Below, in pieces: positions 6,439 through 14,019 of a DNA stretch of 22,582 nucleotides (its first letter is position 1; each line of letters begins with the position of its first letter). Both the position numbers and the translations under genes were made by a program. The notes beneath the pieces are model-generated. The model did not search any database. It saw nothing but the letters and a program-made list of their open reading frames with translations, and was not told the origin of the DNA. This stretch comes from a virus: IMG/VR virus record IMGVR_UViG_3300037485_002818, positions 1 to 22,582 of that record; one strand, 5' to 3'.

Positions 6439-7844
6439 TGCTCGGCCTCCGTGGTAGCCAGACGTTCATTGACCACCTCGTCAAAGGACTGGCCTGTTGC
6501 CAATAGCGTCACCGGCACGCCGGGGTGGTTCTGTTGGAAGCGCTTGATGGCGACATCCACGTACTCCGGCGCGATCTCCACGCTGCGACACACACGACCG
6601 GTGCGCTGCGCGGCCAACATCGTCGTGCCGCTGCCGCCAAAGGGCTCGAACACGACGTCGCCAGCATCCGAGTAGGCCTCGATCACGAATTCCGGCAGCG
6701 CCACCGGGAACACCGCCGGGTGGTCGATGTCCTGACCGATCTTGCCCTTGTGGCGCATCACGCGAATCACCGAGTCGGGAATCCGGGTGTCCTGTGTCGG
6801 CTGGCCCTTGTGCGTCCAGCCGCCGACCTCGCCGTCCTTACCACGCATGGCCGTGGACGACCCGTCTGCGCGCAGGTGCGACTCCTGGCCCGCGTGCTTG
6901 CAGGGCACGATCTTGTTGGGTTTGCGACTGGCGCGGTTGAAGTGAAAGACGAACTCGAAACTCGGGGCGAAGCGACCGGCCCAGTCCCCGGGCATCCCTG
7001 GCCCTTGATCCCAGACGTACCAAGCGAAACGCCGCCAGCCCTGCGTGCGCATCCAGCCCAGCCACGCATCCCAATACGGGATGACTTCGTTGTCTCGATG
7101 GATCAGCCCGAGGTTGACCAGCACCTGCCCGTCGTCGGCCATTGGCACCTTGGCGAACACACCGCGCATCAGGCCATCCCAATCGGTGATGCCGCCGGAG
7201 GTGTAGTCGCGCTGGTTGCCGTAAGGCGGTGAGGTGAAGCACAGCCGGGCCGCATCGCCCTGCATCAGCGTGGCGACTGCTGTCGCGTCGGTGGCATCGC
7301 CACAGATCAGACGGTGGGAGCCGATGGCCCAGACATCGCCGGTGCGGGACACCGGCACCACAGGGGCATCCGGCACATCGTCACCAGCGTCTGGCTCGTC
7401 GGCAACTGCCTCCTGGTCGGCGTCATCGGTTTCCACCTCGTCAGCGAGCAAGACCTCGATCTCGGCATCCTCGAAACCGGTCAACGCAAGGTCGTACCCG
7501 GCCTCGGACAGCTCGGCCATTTCCAGCGCCAGCATCTCCTCGTTCCAACCGGCGTCGAGCGCCAGCCGGTTGTCAGAGATGACGTAGGCACGCTTCTGCG
7601 CGGGCGAGAGGTGCGCCAGTTCTATGACCGGCACCTGATCCAGCCCGAGCTTGCGCGCGGCGGCCAGACGACCGTGGCCCGCAATGATCCCGTTGTCGCC
7701 GTCCACCAGCACCGGATTCGTCCAGCCGTACTCGACGATGCTGGCGGCGATCTTGGCCACCTGCTCGTCAGTGTGCGTGCGTGGATTGCGGGCGTAGGGG
7801 ATCAGCGCCTCGACCTTGCGGTACTCGACGTTGAGCGTGTTCAG
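6435..7844 (-). CDS. ParB-domain DNA methyltransferase 2, probable CTG start
   Basis: About 469 aa. The ParB-like N-terminus (RNPRTHTDEQVAKIAASI, IIAGHGRLAAARKLGLDQ, SDNRLALDAGW) and acidic linker parallel methylase 1. The catalytic motif is TSPPYGNQ (SPPY at about 205-208) and FGGSGTT at about 402-408 binds SAM. SPPY rather than DPPY fits N4-cytosine enzymes but is not proof. The segment between the motifs is longer and unlike methylase 1, so target specificity probably differs. There is no in-frame ATG or GTG near the start. GAGGAA lies six bases before a CTG at 7844 (N-terminus then (M)NTLNVEYRKVEALIPYARN). The longer reading from TTG 7940 passes through a terminator and is unlikely. Confidence 0.85.
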   Translation of the reverse strand: MNTLNVEYRKVEALIPYARNPRTHTDEQVAKIAASIVEYGWTNPVLVDGDNGIIAGHGRLAAARKLGLDQVPVIELAHLSPAQKRAYVISDNRLALDAGWNEEMLALEMAELSEAGYDLALTGFEDAEIEVLLADEVETDDADQEAVADEPDAGDDVPDAPVVPVSRTGDVWAIGSHRLICGDATDATAVATLMQGDAARLCFTSPPYGNQRDYTSGGITDWDGLMRGVFAKVPMADDGQVLVNLGLIHRDNEVIPYWDAWLGWMRTQGWRRFAWYVWDQGPGMPGDWAGRFAPSFEFVFHFNRASRKPNKIVPCKHAGQESHLRADGSSTAMRGKDGEVGGWTHKGQPTQDTRIPDSVIRVMRHKGKIGQDIDHPAVFPVALPEFVIEAYSDAGDVVFEPFGGSGTTMLAAQRTGRVCRSVEIAPEYVDVAIKRFQQNHPGVPVTLLATGQSFDEVVNERLATTEAEQ

Positions 7845-7856
7845 AATCGGTTCCTC

Positions 7857-7892
7857 AAAAAGAAAACCCGCCGACGGAAAACCGTGGGCGGG
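7857..7892 (-). terminator. Intrinsic terminator or attenuator just before methyltransferase 2
   Basis: On the minus strand CCCGCC, one mismatch, ACGG, loop TTTT, CCGT, mismatch, GGCGGG forms a strong hairpin followed directly by TTTTCTTTTT. The T-run touches the GAGGAA ribosome site of methyltransferase 2, so this reads as a leader terminator rather than a simple end of the upstream operon. Confidence 0.85.
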
Positions 7893-7920
7893 CTCGTGAT
7901 GGGTGCGGACTGGGGTGGGT

Positions 7921-7954
7921 GCAAACTGCAAACCCTGCAAACCTTGGTTTGCAG
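7921..7954. repeat. GCAAAC direct and inverted repeat cluster
   Basis: Three direct GCAAAC units (7921, 7928, 7937) and one inverted unit lie within 34 bases. The last direct and the inverted unit form a perfect 9-bp inverted repeat CTGCAAACC / GGTTTGCAG with only TT between (7935-7954). On the minus-strand transcript CTGCAAACC could pair with either of two following GGTTTGCAG copies, so two alternative hairpins exist about 30 bases before the terminator hairpin. It may be a protein operator or a switch for read-through. Confidence 0.75.
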
Positions 7955-8171
7955 TCGGACGCTAGGCGAATGCCGCGCTCGCGCCCCCCGCATTGCGATT
8001 CGGGAAGGAAGGACCCCTTTTGCCTGGGCCTATTGCCAAGCGCTCGGCCTCAACCGTCACCGCTGTCCAGAAGATAGCCGAAATACTACCCCCGACCGGG
8101 CTGTTTTGTTGCAGAACTGCCGGGCCTCGAAACGGACAAGCAAGGCAAGGCGAGGACAAACGCGGCAAGCA

Positions 8172-8588
8172 TTACCCTAAATTGCCCACGTTTTTGGAAG
8201 GCAACCGCACGCCCTCGCTGTTGAGGCTCGCGGCCACGACCTCCATTGCCCGCTGCCAGCGCCGCCACGCCGTGGTGCGGTCGCAGGCAAAGCGGATAGT
8301 GATGTCCCTCCAGCCGTAGCGCTTGGCCCGCATCCACACGAGGTGACGCTGCTCGACCTCCAGCCACTGCACCCAGCGCATCGTCTCCAGCATCCGGTCG
8401 ATGGCCTCAGGGCTTGGTGGGAAGGGGCGGTACACCTTCTCGTCGGCAGCAAAGGCTTCCCACTCCTTGCGCACGAAGGCAGGCCAGCAATTGAAATAGC
8501 CCTGCACACGCACAGGGGGCAGGCGTCGTCCGGTGGTGGCAGCCTCCTCGAAGCGTGCTGCCACGTCGTCAGTTGTCCACTCAGCCAT
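8172..8588 (-). CDS. DUF6362 family protein, candidate late-gene regulator
   Basis: A 138-aa protein starting MAEWTTDDVAARFEEAATTG with the VQGYFNCWPAF and YRPFPPSPEAIDRMLETM segments I associate with DUF6362. The C-terminal block WMRAKRYGWRDITIRFACDR then TTAWRRWQRAM looks like a helix-turn-helix of the sigma-region-4 kind. It is the last gene of the replication block, followed by the repeat-plus-terminator leader, which is the place occupied by Q-type antiterminators or late activators in lambdoid phages. That role is inference from position and HTH. ATG 8588 is chosen over an in-frame upstream start because the earlier residues are out of character and the short choice overlaps the previous gene by only 8 bases. 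Confidence 0.8.
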   Translation of the reverse strand: MAEWTTDDVAARFEEAATTGRRLPPVRVQGYFNCWPAFVRKEWEAFAADEKVYRPFPPSPEAIDRMLETMRWVQWLEVEQRHLVWMRAKRYGWRDITIRFACDRTTAWRRWQRAMEVVAASLNSEGVRLPSKNVGNLG

Positions 8589-8790
8589 GACGTGTCCCTC
8601 CCAGCCCGTACAGACGTTCACCGATGCGTCGCACCATCTCGCGTTCGATGAAGTCCAGACGGTCGTCGGACGCGTTGACCACCAGGATGTGCTGGTCACG
8701 CCAGCCACGTTCCTTGATGGCGTCCAGATCCGTGGCTTGCGGCTGCAGCCGACCAAGGGGGCAGCGGTATTGGGGTGTCGGAACCTTCAC
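8581..8790 (-). CDS. Small phage protein (69 aa), GTG start
   Basis: A 69-aa protein MKVPTPQYRCPLGRLQPQAT... with an acidic C-terminal helix SDDRLDFIEREMVRRIGERL. I do not recognise a family. The GTG start at 8790 is set by GGAGG just upstream and lies one base after the stop of the RuvC-like gene (TGACGTG). The stop overlaps the DUF6362 start by 8 bases. A longer reading from 8871 would run backwards into the RuvC-like gene and has poor composition. The tight packing supports co-expression with the resolvase and DUF6362. The single cysteine and lack of motifs give no function. Confidence 0.65.
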   Translation of the reverse strand: MKVPTPQYRCPLGRLQPQATDLDAIKERGWRDQHILVVNASDDRLDFIEREMVRRIGERLYGLGGTRHG

Positions 8791-8791
8791 G

Positions 8792-9256
8792 TCACACCTC
8801 CTGCGTCTCGATGGCCCAGTGCAGCAGGGCCAGTGCGTCGGCTTCGTTGTCGTCGACTGGGGTGTGACCACGCTCGCGGACGGACGTGATCATTTCGTCC
8901 TTGCCCGCATTACCTTTGCCGGTCGCGTGCTTCTTGATCGTGCCGACCGGAACGCCCTGGTACGGAATGTTGTGATGCTCACACCACGCGGTCAGGTGCC
9001 CCATGAATCCGCCGTAGGCGTGCGCCGCGTCAACGCCAGCGTGCCTCCGAACTTCCTCGAAGAACACCGCGTTGATGTGATTGCTGACCGACAGCAGTTC
9101 GTTGAGCCAGCGCTTGAATCGAAGGAAACGCATCCCGCCGCCTTCAAATCGCTGCGGCTTGAAGTGCTCCGTGCCGCTGGTGATGGTGCCGTCCAGGTGC
9201 TGCAGAGCCCACCCGGTGTGTGTGCCCAGATCGAGGGCGAGGATCGTCGTGTTCAT
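8792..9256 (-). CDS. RuvC-like Holliday junction resolvase (RNase H fold)
   Basis: A 154-aa enzyme. Acidic residues match the RuvC/RNase H-fold catalytic set: D9 in ILALDLGTHTGWAL, E67/E68 in AVFFEEVRRH, and D135/D136 and D140 in the C-terminal VDDNEADALALL motif, with the lysine-containing helix GTIKKHATGKGNAGKDEM between. In phages such proteins cut branched replication and recombination intermediates before packaging, and so can replace RusA or endonuclease VII. ATG 9256 is used; an in-frame upstream start at 9346 would lie in the inverted-repeat spacer. It follows the primase-helicase after a 128-base spacer full of palindromes. Confidence 0.85.
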   Translation of the reverse strand: MNTTILALDLGTHTGWALQHLDGTITSGTEHFKPQRFEGGGMRFLRFKRWLNELLSVSNHINAVFFEEVRRHAGVDAAHAYGGFMGHLTAWCEHHNIPYQGVPVGTIKKHATGKGNAGKDEMITSVRERGHTPVDDNEADALALLHWAIETQEV

Positions 9257-9282
9257 CGTCTTTACTCCATGTTGGGTGGGCA

Positions 9283-9372
9283 AGTGACGGATGCGACGGG
9301 TTGTCCGGACAACGTCCTTTACGTGCGCGCACGTGTAGCGCGTCAATCAGGAAACCCGTCAAATCCGTCACT
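9283..9372. repeat. Nested palindromes in the primase-resolvase spacer
   Basis: Outer arms 9283-9302 and 9353-9372 are inverted repeats matching at 18 of 20 positions. Between or touching them are two perfect palindromes, TTGTCCGGACAA (9301-9312) and ACGTGCGCGCACGT (9321-9334). The 128-base spacer between the primase-helicase stop and the resolvase start is therefore highly symmetrical. It has no long T-run, so a plain terminator is unlikely. It may be an operator, a replication origin or a resolvase substrate. Confidence 0.8.
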
Positions 9373-9384
9373 CGCCCGGATTGG

Positions 9385-11676
9385 TCAGTCATCGCGGTAG
9401 GGGTAGGCGTGGCTGTACGGCTTGGGCCTGAGGGCGATGCCCGCGATGGCGCGAGCCCCTCCGGTCAGCCGACACTTCTCGAACTTGCGAGTCGCCATCA
9501 GCTCCGAGAAGCGCTTGACCGAGCCCACGTACTCGCCCGCGCGCTCGGCCCATTCGCGCCAGTCGGCGAACAGTTCGGAGACGCCTTCGCGGTGGGACTT
9601 GGCCAGCAGACAGCGTTCTTCGATCCACTGCCCGAGCGCATCCTCGGCCTCGAAATACTCCTCGGTCGCCGACACCACGCTGGCGGGCGGCTTCAAGCCC
9701 TGGCTTTGCCAGCGGCTGCAGCCCTCGACGGCCCACGCCAGAATCCCATCGCGTTCCTTGAGCAGCTTCTCGGTCAGCCTTCCGTCGCGGCGCTCGGGCG
9801 GGATCGTCACCGTGAACGGGATCAGGTGCAGTCGGCGCTTCATCGCCTCGTCGACATTGCGGATCGACGGCTTGTGATTGCCCGCGATCACCAACTTGAA
9901 CTGCGGCAGGTACTCGAAGAAGTCTTGGCGCATGAAGCGCGCGGACACCTTGTCGCCACCGGTGATGGCCTTGACCTTGGACTCGTTCCAGCGCCGCCCT
10001 TGCTCGGTTTCGATGGATGACACGAAGCGTGCGCCGCGCAGCCCTGCGAGATCGGTGGGGTGCCGGTCGTTGCGCGCCTCCATGAACGTGTCCATCGGCG
10101 CGTTGGCCGCGTAGTCGCCCAGGATGGTGGTCAGAACGTTGACGAACACCGACTTGCCGTTCGCGCCCGTGCCGTACAAGAAGAACAGCGCGTGTTCGCT
10201 GGTGACGCCCGTCAGGCAGTAGCCAACCATCAGCTGCAGGTAGGCCATCAGATCGGCTTCGCCACCGGTGACATCCGTGAGGAAGGCTCGCCACGTCGGG
10301 CAAGCGCTGTCCGGATTGCCCTGGGGCGTGGCCGTGGTCACCTTGGTCATTCGGTCGTCGCGTCGGTGCGGGCGCATCCGGCCCGTGCGCAGATCGACCA
10401 CGCCACCGGGGGTGTTCAGCGCCCAGACATCGGCGTCCCATTCCTCGGCGGTGGATGCGTGCTTCGGGTCAGAGCGCGCGATCTTTTCAACCGACGAGAT
10501 CGTGGCGGAACTGGCCAGCTTGCCCTTGAGCCTCGGCGTGTCCGCTTTGAGCGATGCGTTGCGGCAGATGCCCCTGGAGAGATGCGACACGTAGAGCACC
10601 TGATCGGGATTCCAGCGCACACCCGTCCAGACCAGCCACTTCCCCCACAGGGCGCAGTAGCGCCAGTCTTCGCCATAGCGGCGTGTGAAGGCGCTGGACA
10701 GGCCATCCTCGGTCGTCCAATCAATGCCCGTCAGCAAGTCCGGCGAAGGCGCTTCCTCCACAGAGCGCATCACCGGCATTCGTTCGCCGACAGCCAGAAA
10801 GCCGCCGACATCGAAGCCTTCGGGAATGGCATCGGCGGCGTCCCACCCCTCCGGCTTGTCGTCGGGCGGCATCAGGATGGCGACCGAGGTCGCGCCTGCG
10901 TGCAAGATCGCCTGCGAAGCCCGGTCGGCGTAGTCCCAACCCGGCGCATCGCGGTCGGGCCAGATCAGAACCGTTTTGCCAGCCAGTGGTGACCAGTCGG
11001 TCTTGTCGACCGGGGCATTGGCACCGTGCATGGCCGTGGTGGCCACCACGCCGCTGGCGATCAATGCCTGCGCGCACTTCTCGCCCTCGACCAGGACGAT
11101 GTGGCTTGCCGCAGCAAGGCCGGGCTGGTTGAACAGCGGGCGCGGCTCAGGCGGGGCCATCTTGCGGCGCTTGGCGTCCCACGGTCGGAATTCCTTCTTG
11201 CCACCCGGTGGGTCATAGCGGTAGACGACAGCGATCAGCTTGCCAACGGCATCGAAGTAGTCCCACTTCGCCGTAGCCGGGCCGAGGTCGTCGACCGGCG
11301 CTTCCTTCTTCGTTTTGCGCACCGGCACCGACCGCGACCGCCCGAGCAGGTCAGCAGCGGCATCCAGCACGCGGGGAAAGTCGCTGTGAACGTTGATGCC
11401 GCAGTAGCCGCCGATCAGCGCATAGATGTCGCCGCCTGAGTTGTCGGCACGATCCGTCCACAGACCGGCCTTCTCACCTTCGAGCACCACCTCGAGGCTG
11501 TCACCTGGACTGCCGAGGATGTCGCCGATCAGGAACTTGCCACGGCGCTTCTTACCAGCCGGAAACATCGTGGTCAGCACCGACTCCAGTCGCGCCAGCA
11601 GATCGGCGCGAATCTCGTCTCGTTCAGATTCCCTGTTGTGCTCCGCAGGTTGGGTTGTGTCGTTGAAGTCGATCAT
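9385..11676 (-). CDS. TOPRIM plus D5/P4-family phage primase-helicase
   Basis: A 763-aa replication protein. The N-terminal half has a TOPRIM domain: VEGEK at 196-200 and DRDAPG at 241-246 provide the metal-binding acids for primer synthesis. The C-terminal half is a superfamily 3 helicase with Walker A GTGANGKS (502-509), a downstream SSIETEQGRRWNESKVKAI segment and a KLVIAGNHKPSI sensor-like motif, as in P4 alpha and D5-type proteins. No N-terminal zinc finger of the classical CxxH/CxxC kind is visible. It should prime and unwind at the element's own origin. The ATG overlaps the stop of the excisionase-like gene (ATGA). Confidence 0.93.
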   Translation of the reverse strand: MIDFNDTTQPAEHNRESERDEIRADLLARLESVLTTMFPAGKKRRGKFLIGDILGSPGDSLEVVLEGEKAGLWTDRADNSGGDIYALIGGYCGINVHSDFPRVLDAAADLLGRSRSVPVRKTKKEAPVDDLGPATAKWDYFDAVGKLIAVVYRYDPPGGKKEFRPWDAKRRKMAPPEPRPLFNQPGLAAASHIVLVEGEKCAQALIASGVVATTAMHGANAPVDKTDWSPLAGKTVLIWPDRDAPGWDYADRASQAILHAGATSVAILMPPDDKPEGWDAADAIPEGFDVGGFLAVGERMPVMRSVEEAPSPDLLTGIDWTTEDGLSSAFTRRYGEDWRYCALWGKWLVWTGVRWNPDQVLYVSHLSRGICRNASLKADTPRLKGKLASSATISSVEKIARSDPKHASTAEEWDADVWALNTPGGVVDLRTGRMRPHRRDDRMTKVTTATPQGNPDSACPTWRAFLTDVTGGEADLMAYLQLMVGYCLTGVTSEHALFFLYGTGANGKSVFVNVLTTILGDYAANAPMDTFMEARNDRHPTDLAGLRGARFVSSIETEQGRRWNESKVKAITGGDKVSARFMRQDFFEYLPQFKLVIAGNHKPSIRNVDEAMKRRLHLIPFTVTIPPERRDGRLTEKLLKERDGILAWAVEGCSRWQSQGLKPPASVVSATEEYFEAEDALGQWIEERCLLAKSHREGVSELFADWREWAERAGEYVGSVKRFSELMATRKFEKCRLTGGARAIAGIALRPKPYSHAYPYRDD

Positions 11677-11927
11677 TCGGCTCCCTCGACAGGTGCATCC
11701 GCATCCTGAGCATCACGGCCCTGGACGGCGGTGCTGCGCGTGGCCCACGCAGAGAGTTCGGACAGGCGGTAGCGCACCAGACCGCCCATCAGGTAGTGCG
11801 GAATCCGGTACTTGGTGCGCATCGCGTGGTCGGCGAACCAGTAGTACGGCAGGCGCAACGCGGCGGCCGCCTGTTTGGCATCGATCATCGGCTCGATGCC
11901 GGTGGTCGGGGTGTTGTTGTCGGTCAT
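11673..11927 (-). CDS. Excisionase-like helix-turn-helix protein
   Basis: An 84-aa protein with a MerR/excisionase-type HTH: MIDAKQAAAALRLPYYWFAD then a YRIPHYLMGGLVRYRLSEL wing around residues 35-58, followed by a charged tail. Small proteins of this form bind DNA as directionality factors or local regulators. GGAGAA precedes the ATG at 11927; an in-frame upstream start at 11972 is rejected. It overlaps the nuclease gene by ATGA and the primase gene by ATGA. Its place directly before the primase suggests it may bind the origin or regulate replication rather than integration; this is inference. Confidence 0.8.
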   Translation of the reverse strand: MTDNNTPTTGIEPMIDAKQAAAALRLPYYWFADHAMRTKYRIPHYLMGGLVRYRLSELSAWATRSTAVQGRDAQDADAPVEGAE

Positions 11928-12661
11928 GCTTGTGTTCTCCAGCAGCGGTCTTGCCACGCGCACATCCGGCACTCGAAGTGGGTCGGGTCATTGAAGGCAC
12001 GCGGCAGGAGATCTCCCGCTTCGGTCGCCGTGATGACCTTCACCGCCCGATCCGACATTCGCTGGGCCAGGGCTGCGTCAAAGGGCACGGCCTCGGTGTA
12101 GATCTCCATCGTGTCGGCGTTGAGCGCCGTGAAGATCGCCGGGTGCTCGTGCAGTTCGAGATAGGCTTGGTAGATCGCCACTTGCGCGGCGTAGACGGGC
12201 TTGGCCACGGCGAGCCGGTTCTTCTCCAGCTCGCGCCAGGACTTCATGCCGAGGCACTTGTTTTCCCAGAGCGCCGGGTAGGCAAAGCCCTCCGGGCCAT
12301 CGACGATGACACCGTCGATGTGGCCCTGCAGACGGCCATCAGCCACGGAGAAGCCAAACTGCTCGCCATCGGCCCTGCGGGTACGCAAGTCGAAACCGGC
12401 GTCGCGCAGCCACGCGACCATGCAGTCCTCCATGACGTGGCCGCGCTCGAAGATGCGCAGCATCCGGCCCGGGGTGTCCCGACCGTGATCGACGGGAGCC
12501 TTGGCGTACTCAAACTGCAGCGCACGCTCGCAGGCAGCGCCCAACCGCGAGGCACCAAGGTACTGGCGCTCGGACTGCTGGGCTCGCGCCCGCTGCATCC
12601 CGGCGTCGACCAGCGCAGTGATCTGGCCCGAGATGCTCGAAGTGGAGTTGAAGTCCATCAT
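11924..12661 (-). CDS. PD-(D/E)XK nuclease, Cas4/RecB type with Fe-S cysteines
   Basis: A 245-aa nuclease. The active site is visible as H114, D116 (GHIDGVIV) and E133-x-K135 (LWENKCLG). Four cysteines, C44 and C231-x2-C234-x5-C240, are arranged as in the AddB/Cas4 iron-sulfur nucleases: one in the N-terminal part and three at the C-terminus. It probably resects DNA ends to give the 3' single strands used by the Sak4-type annealing protein, as lambda Exo does for Beta. Two adjacent ATGs (12661, 12658) are possible; GGGGAAG upstream suits the first. Both overlap the DUF6511 stop. Confidence 0.88.
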   Translation of the reverse strand: MMDFNSTSSISGQITALVDAGMQRARAQQSERQYLGASRLGAACERALQFEYAKAPVDHGRDTPGRMLRIFERGHVMEDCMVAWLRDAGFDLRTRRADGEQFGFSVADGRLQGHIDGVIVDGPEGFAYPALWENKCLGMKSWRELEKNRLAVAKPVYAAQVAIYQAYLELHEHPAIFTALNADTMEIYTEAVPFDAALAQRMSDRAVKVITATEAGDLLPRAFNDPTHFECRMCAWQDRCWRTQA

Positions 12662-13158
12662 GGCTTCTTCCCCTTCGGTTCTTCCCAAGGCAGGTCGTCC
12701 TCCAGATCCGCGAACGGATTGGCTGCACTCGGTGTCATGGGGTCGGGCGTCGGCGTCATGCCGCGCACGGGCGGGTACTTGCTCGCCTCGTGGTGCTCAA
12801 CCATCGCCTCGGTGTAGCACGTGACGATGGCGTCGATCACCTGCAGCGCCTCGGCTTCTGAGTAGTTGCCCAGCGGTTTGGTGAAGCCGATCTCGCCTGC
12901 CGCCTCGCCGAAGGACTTGAGGCACTTGCGCATTGCGGCCAGCTCGATATCAGAGGGATCGATCATGGCGACCCCCTTGATGTCGCTGCGACCATCCTTG
13001 GCGCGCAGCCAGTTGCCGTACATCGCGTGGAACGCGAATTGGCAGCGCTGCGAGCAGAACACCCAGTCGATGGGGTAGCGCCGGGGATCGCCGACACCGT
13101 GTCGGTTGTCGGTGTGACCGAATCCCCGGGCCTGTCGTTTGCAGACCCAGCATTTCAC
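12658..13158 (-). CDS. DUF6511 family protein with treble-clef-like zinc site
   Basis: A 166-aa protein. The N-terminal C3-x2-C6 and C35-x3-C39 pairs (MKCWVCKRQARGFG and WVFCSQRCQFAF) form a likely zinc-binding treble clef. The MIDPSDIELAAMRKCLKSFG helix and the YSEAEALQVIDAIVTCYTEA segment follow, and the protein ends in an acidic DLEDDLPWE tail. This is the pattern I associate with DUF6511. Function unknown. It is coupled on both sides by 4-base or shorter overlaps within the recombination operon. The acidic tail could bind a partner such as an annealing or helicase protein, but nothing here proves that. Confidence 0.8.
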   Translation of the reverse strand: MKCWVCKRQARGFGHTDNRHGVGDPRRYPIDWVFCSQRCQFAFHAMYGNWLRAKDGRSDIKGVAMIDPSDIELAAMRKCLKSFGEAAGEIGFTKPLGNYSEAEALQVIDAIVTCYTEAMVEHHEASKYPPVRGMTPTPDPMTPSAANPFADLEDDLPWEEPKGKKP

Positions 13159-14009
13159 GCCCCCTCCTCAAAGTCTTCGGCCAGCAGCGCCAGCTGCAGC
13201 GAGCCACCCGCGAAGGCCGCTTCGCAACGGCGGTCGAAGTCGCGGTAGCAGGTCGAGCTGCGCGCAATGGCGGTGACCGCGTGAATTTGCGTTTCCAGAC
13301 GAGCGAGGCCCTGATCGGACAGCCACTGGTGGTGCTTCTGCGAGATGCCCTTGCGAGCGCGGATCTCGTCAATCAGCGTGGCGGGCAACACCGGCCCATA
13401 GACCCAGCGCTGCGTGATCTGGCCAACAACGTGGGGCGGGTTCTGGTCGTGGCCCTGGTACTTCCAGCCAAACAGCCGGTAGAGGGCGCGGTAGTAGTCC
13501 GGGTGAAAGCGGCGCTCCCACGAGGAGCACGACTGGCGCAGCAGCTTGGAGATCAGTTCCTGCAGCGCGTCAGGCGCGCGGTGGTACTGGTAGCCCGTCG
13601 CCTCGTCGATCAGCGCGACCTCGCCGGTGGTGGCCAGCGCGCGCATGATCTTCATGCAGTTGGGCACGATGCCTTGGCGGGCCTTGTGCAGCGTGCCGTT
13701 GATGGCGGCGCTGACCACCGCCGACGCGACGTCGGCAATGATCCCGGCCGGGAAGAACTGCGCCTGCCGACCTGATGGCAACAGAATCGGCTCACGAGTT
13801 TTCTCCAATGCCAACAAGGAGTTAGGCGCGAAGTCAGCCAGGAACCGGGCAAATCGGCCACCCTTGTGCGTCTCGTGGAAGCCCAGCAGCTTGGCCAGTT
13901 GGCGACGAACGTAGCCACGCTCGCCGCCCTTGAGGACGACGGCCTCGCATTGCAGATCGCCGAAACGCACGACGCCGTAGTGGCTGGCAGTGAGGACGGT
14001 TGTATTCAT
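13155..14009 (-). CDS. P63C domain protein
   Basis: A 284-aa protein with a P63C-like C-terminal half: LIDEATGYQYHR, then SWERRFHPDYYRALYRLFGW, PHVVGQITQRWVYGPVLPAT and a KHHQWLSDQGLARLETQIHA end. P63C is found in phage and island proteins of unknown activity. The N-terminal half (HYGVVRFGDLQCEAVVLKGG, RGYVRRQLAKLLGF) resembles the front of antirepressor-like phage proteins. GGGGACGG precedes ATG 14009. It lies between the SSB-like and DUF6511 genes in the recombination block, ten bases after the former. A regulatory or DNA-binding role is plausible but unproven. Confidence 0.85.
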   Translation of the reverse strand: MNTTVLTASHYGVVRFGDLQCEAVVLKGGERGYVRRQLAKLLGFHETHKGGRFARFLADFAPNSLLALEKTREPILLPSGRQAQFFPAGIIADVASAVVSAAINGTLHKARQGIVPNCMKIMRALATTGEVALIDEATGYQYHRAPDALQELISKLLRQSCSSWERRFHPDYYRALYRLFGWKYQGHDQNPPHVVGQITQRWVYGPVLPATLIDEIRARKGISQKHHQWLSDQGLARLETQIHAVTAIARSSTCYRDFDRRCEAAFAGGSLQLALLAEDFEEGA

Positions 14010-14019
14010 GGCCGTCCCC

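Larger units (their letters stand above)
7845..8171. other. Gene-free stretch between DUF6362 and methyltransferase 2
   Basis: About 330 bases separate the early/replication block from the methylase and late block. It holds the terminator-like hairpin (7857-7892) and the GCAAAC repeat cluster (7921-7954). Between 7955 and 8171 I see no convincing gene: the 68-codon minus reading frame at 7962-8168 has no ribosome site and unlike-protein composition. I found no promoter I would defend, though a late promoter would be expected here. Confidence 0.6.

Noticed and set aside
5443-6675. Long plus-strand reading frame opposite the methyltransferases (410 codons)
   Set aside because: It is antisense to two clear enzymes with catalytic motifs and is rich in Arg/His/Val as expected from the complement of high-GC coding DNA. 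It has no ribosome site or domain.
7845-7940. Upstream TTG start giving a 501-aa methyltransferase
   Set aside because: The extra 32 codons translate the GCAAAC repeats and the whole terminator hairpin. GAGGAA before the CTG at 7844 is a better start site.
7921-7954. GCAAAC repeats as replication iterons
   Set aside because: There are only three short direct units with uneven spacing and no replication initiator next to them; a leader or operator role fits the terminator downstream better.
7962-8168. 68-codon minus-strand frame in the gene-free stretch
   Set aside because: No ribosome site and no protein-like pattern; I treat it as chance.
11426-12817. Plus-strand frame of 463 codons across primase start, HTH and nuclease genes
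   Set aside because: It is antisense to three genes with visible motifs (HTH, PD-(D/E)XK with cysteines, primase). Composition is shadow-like.
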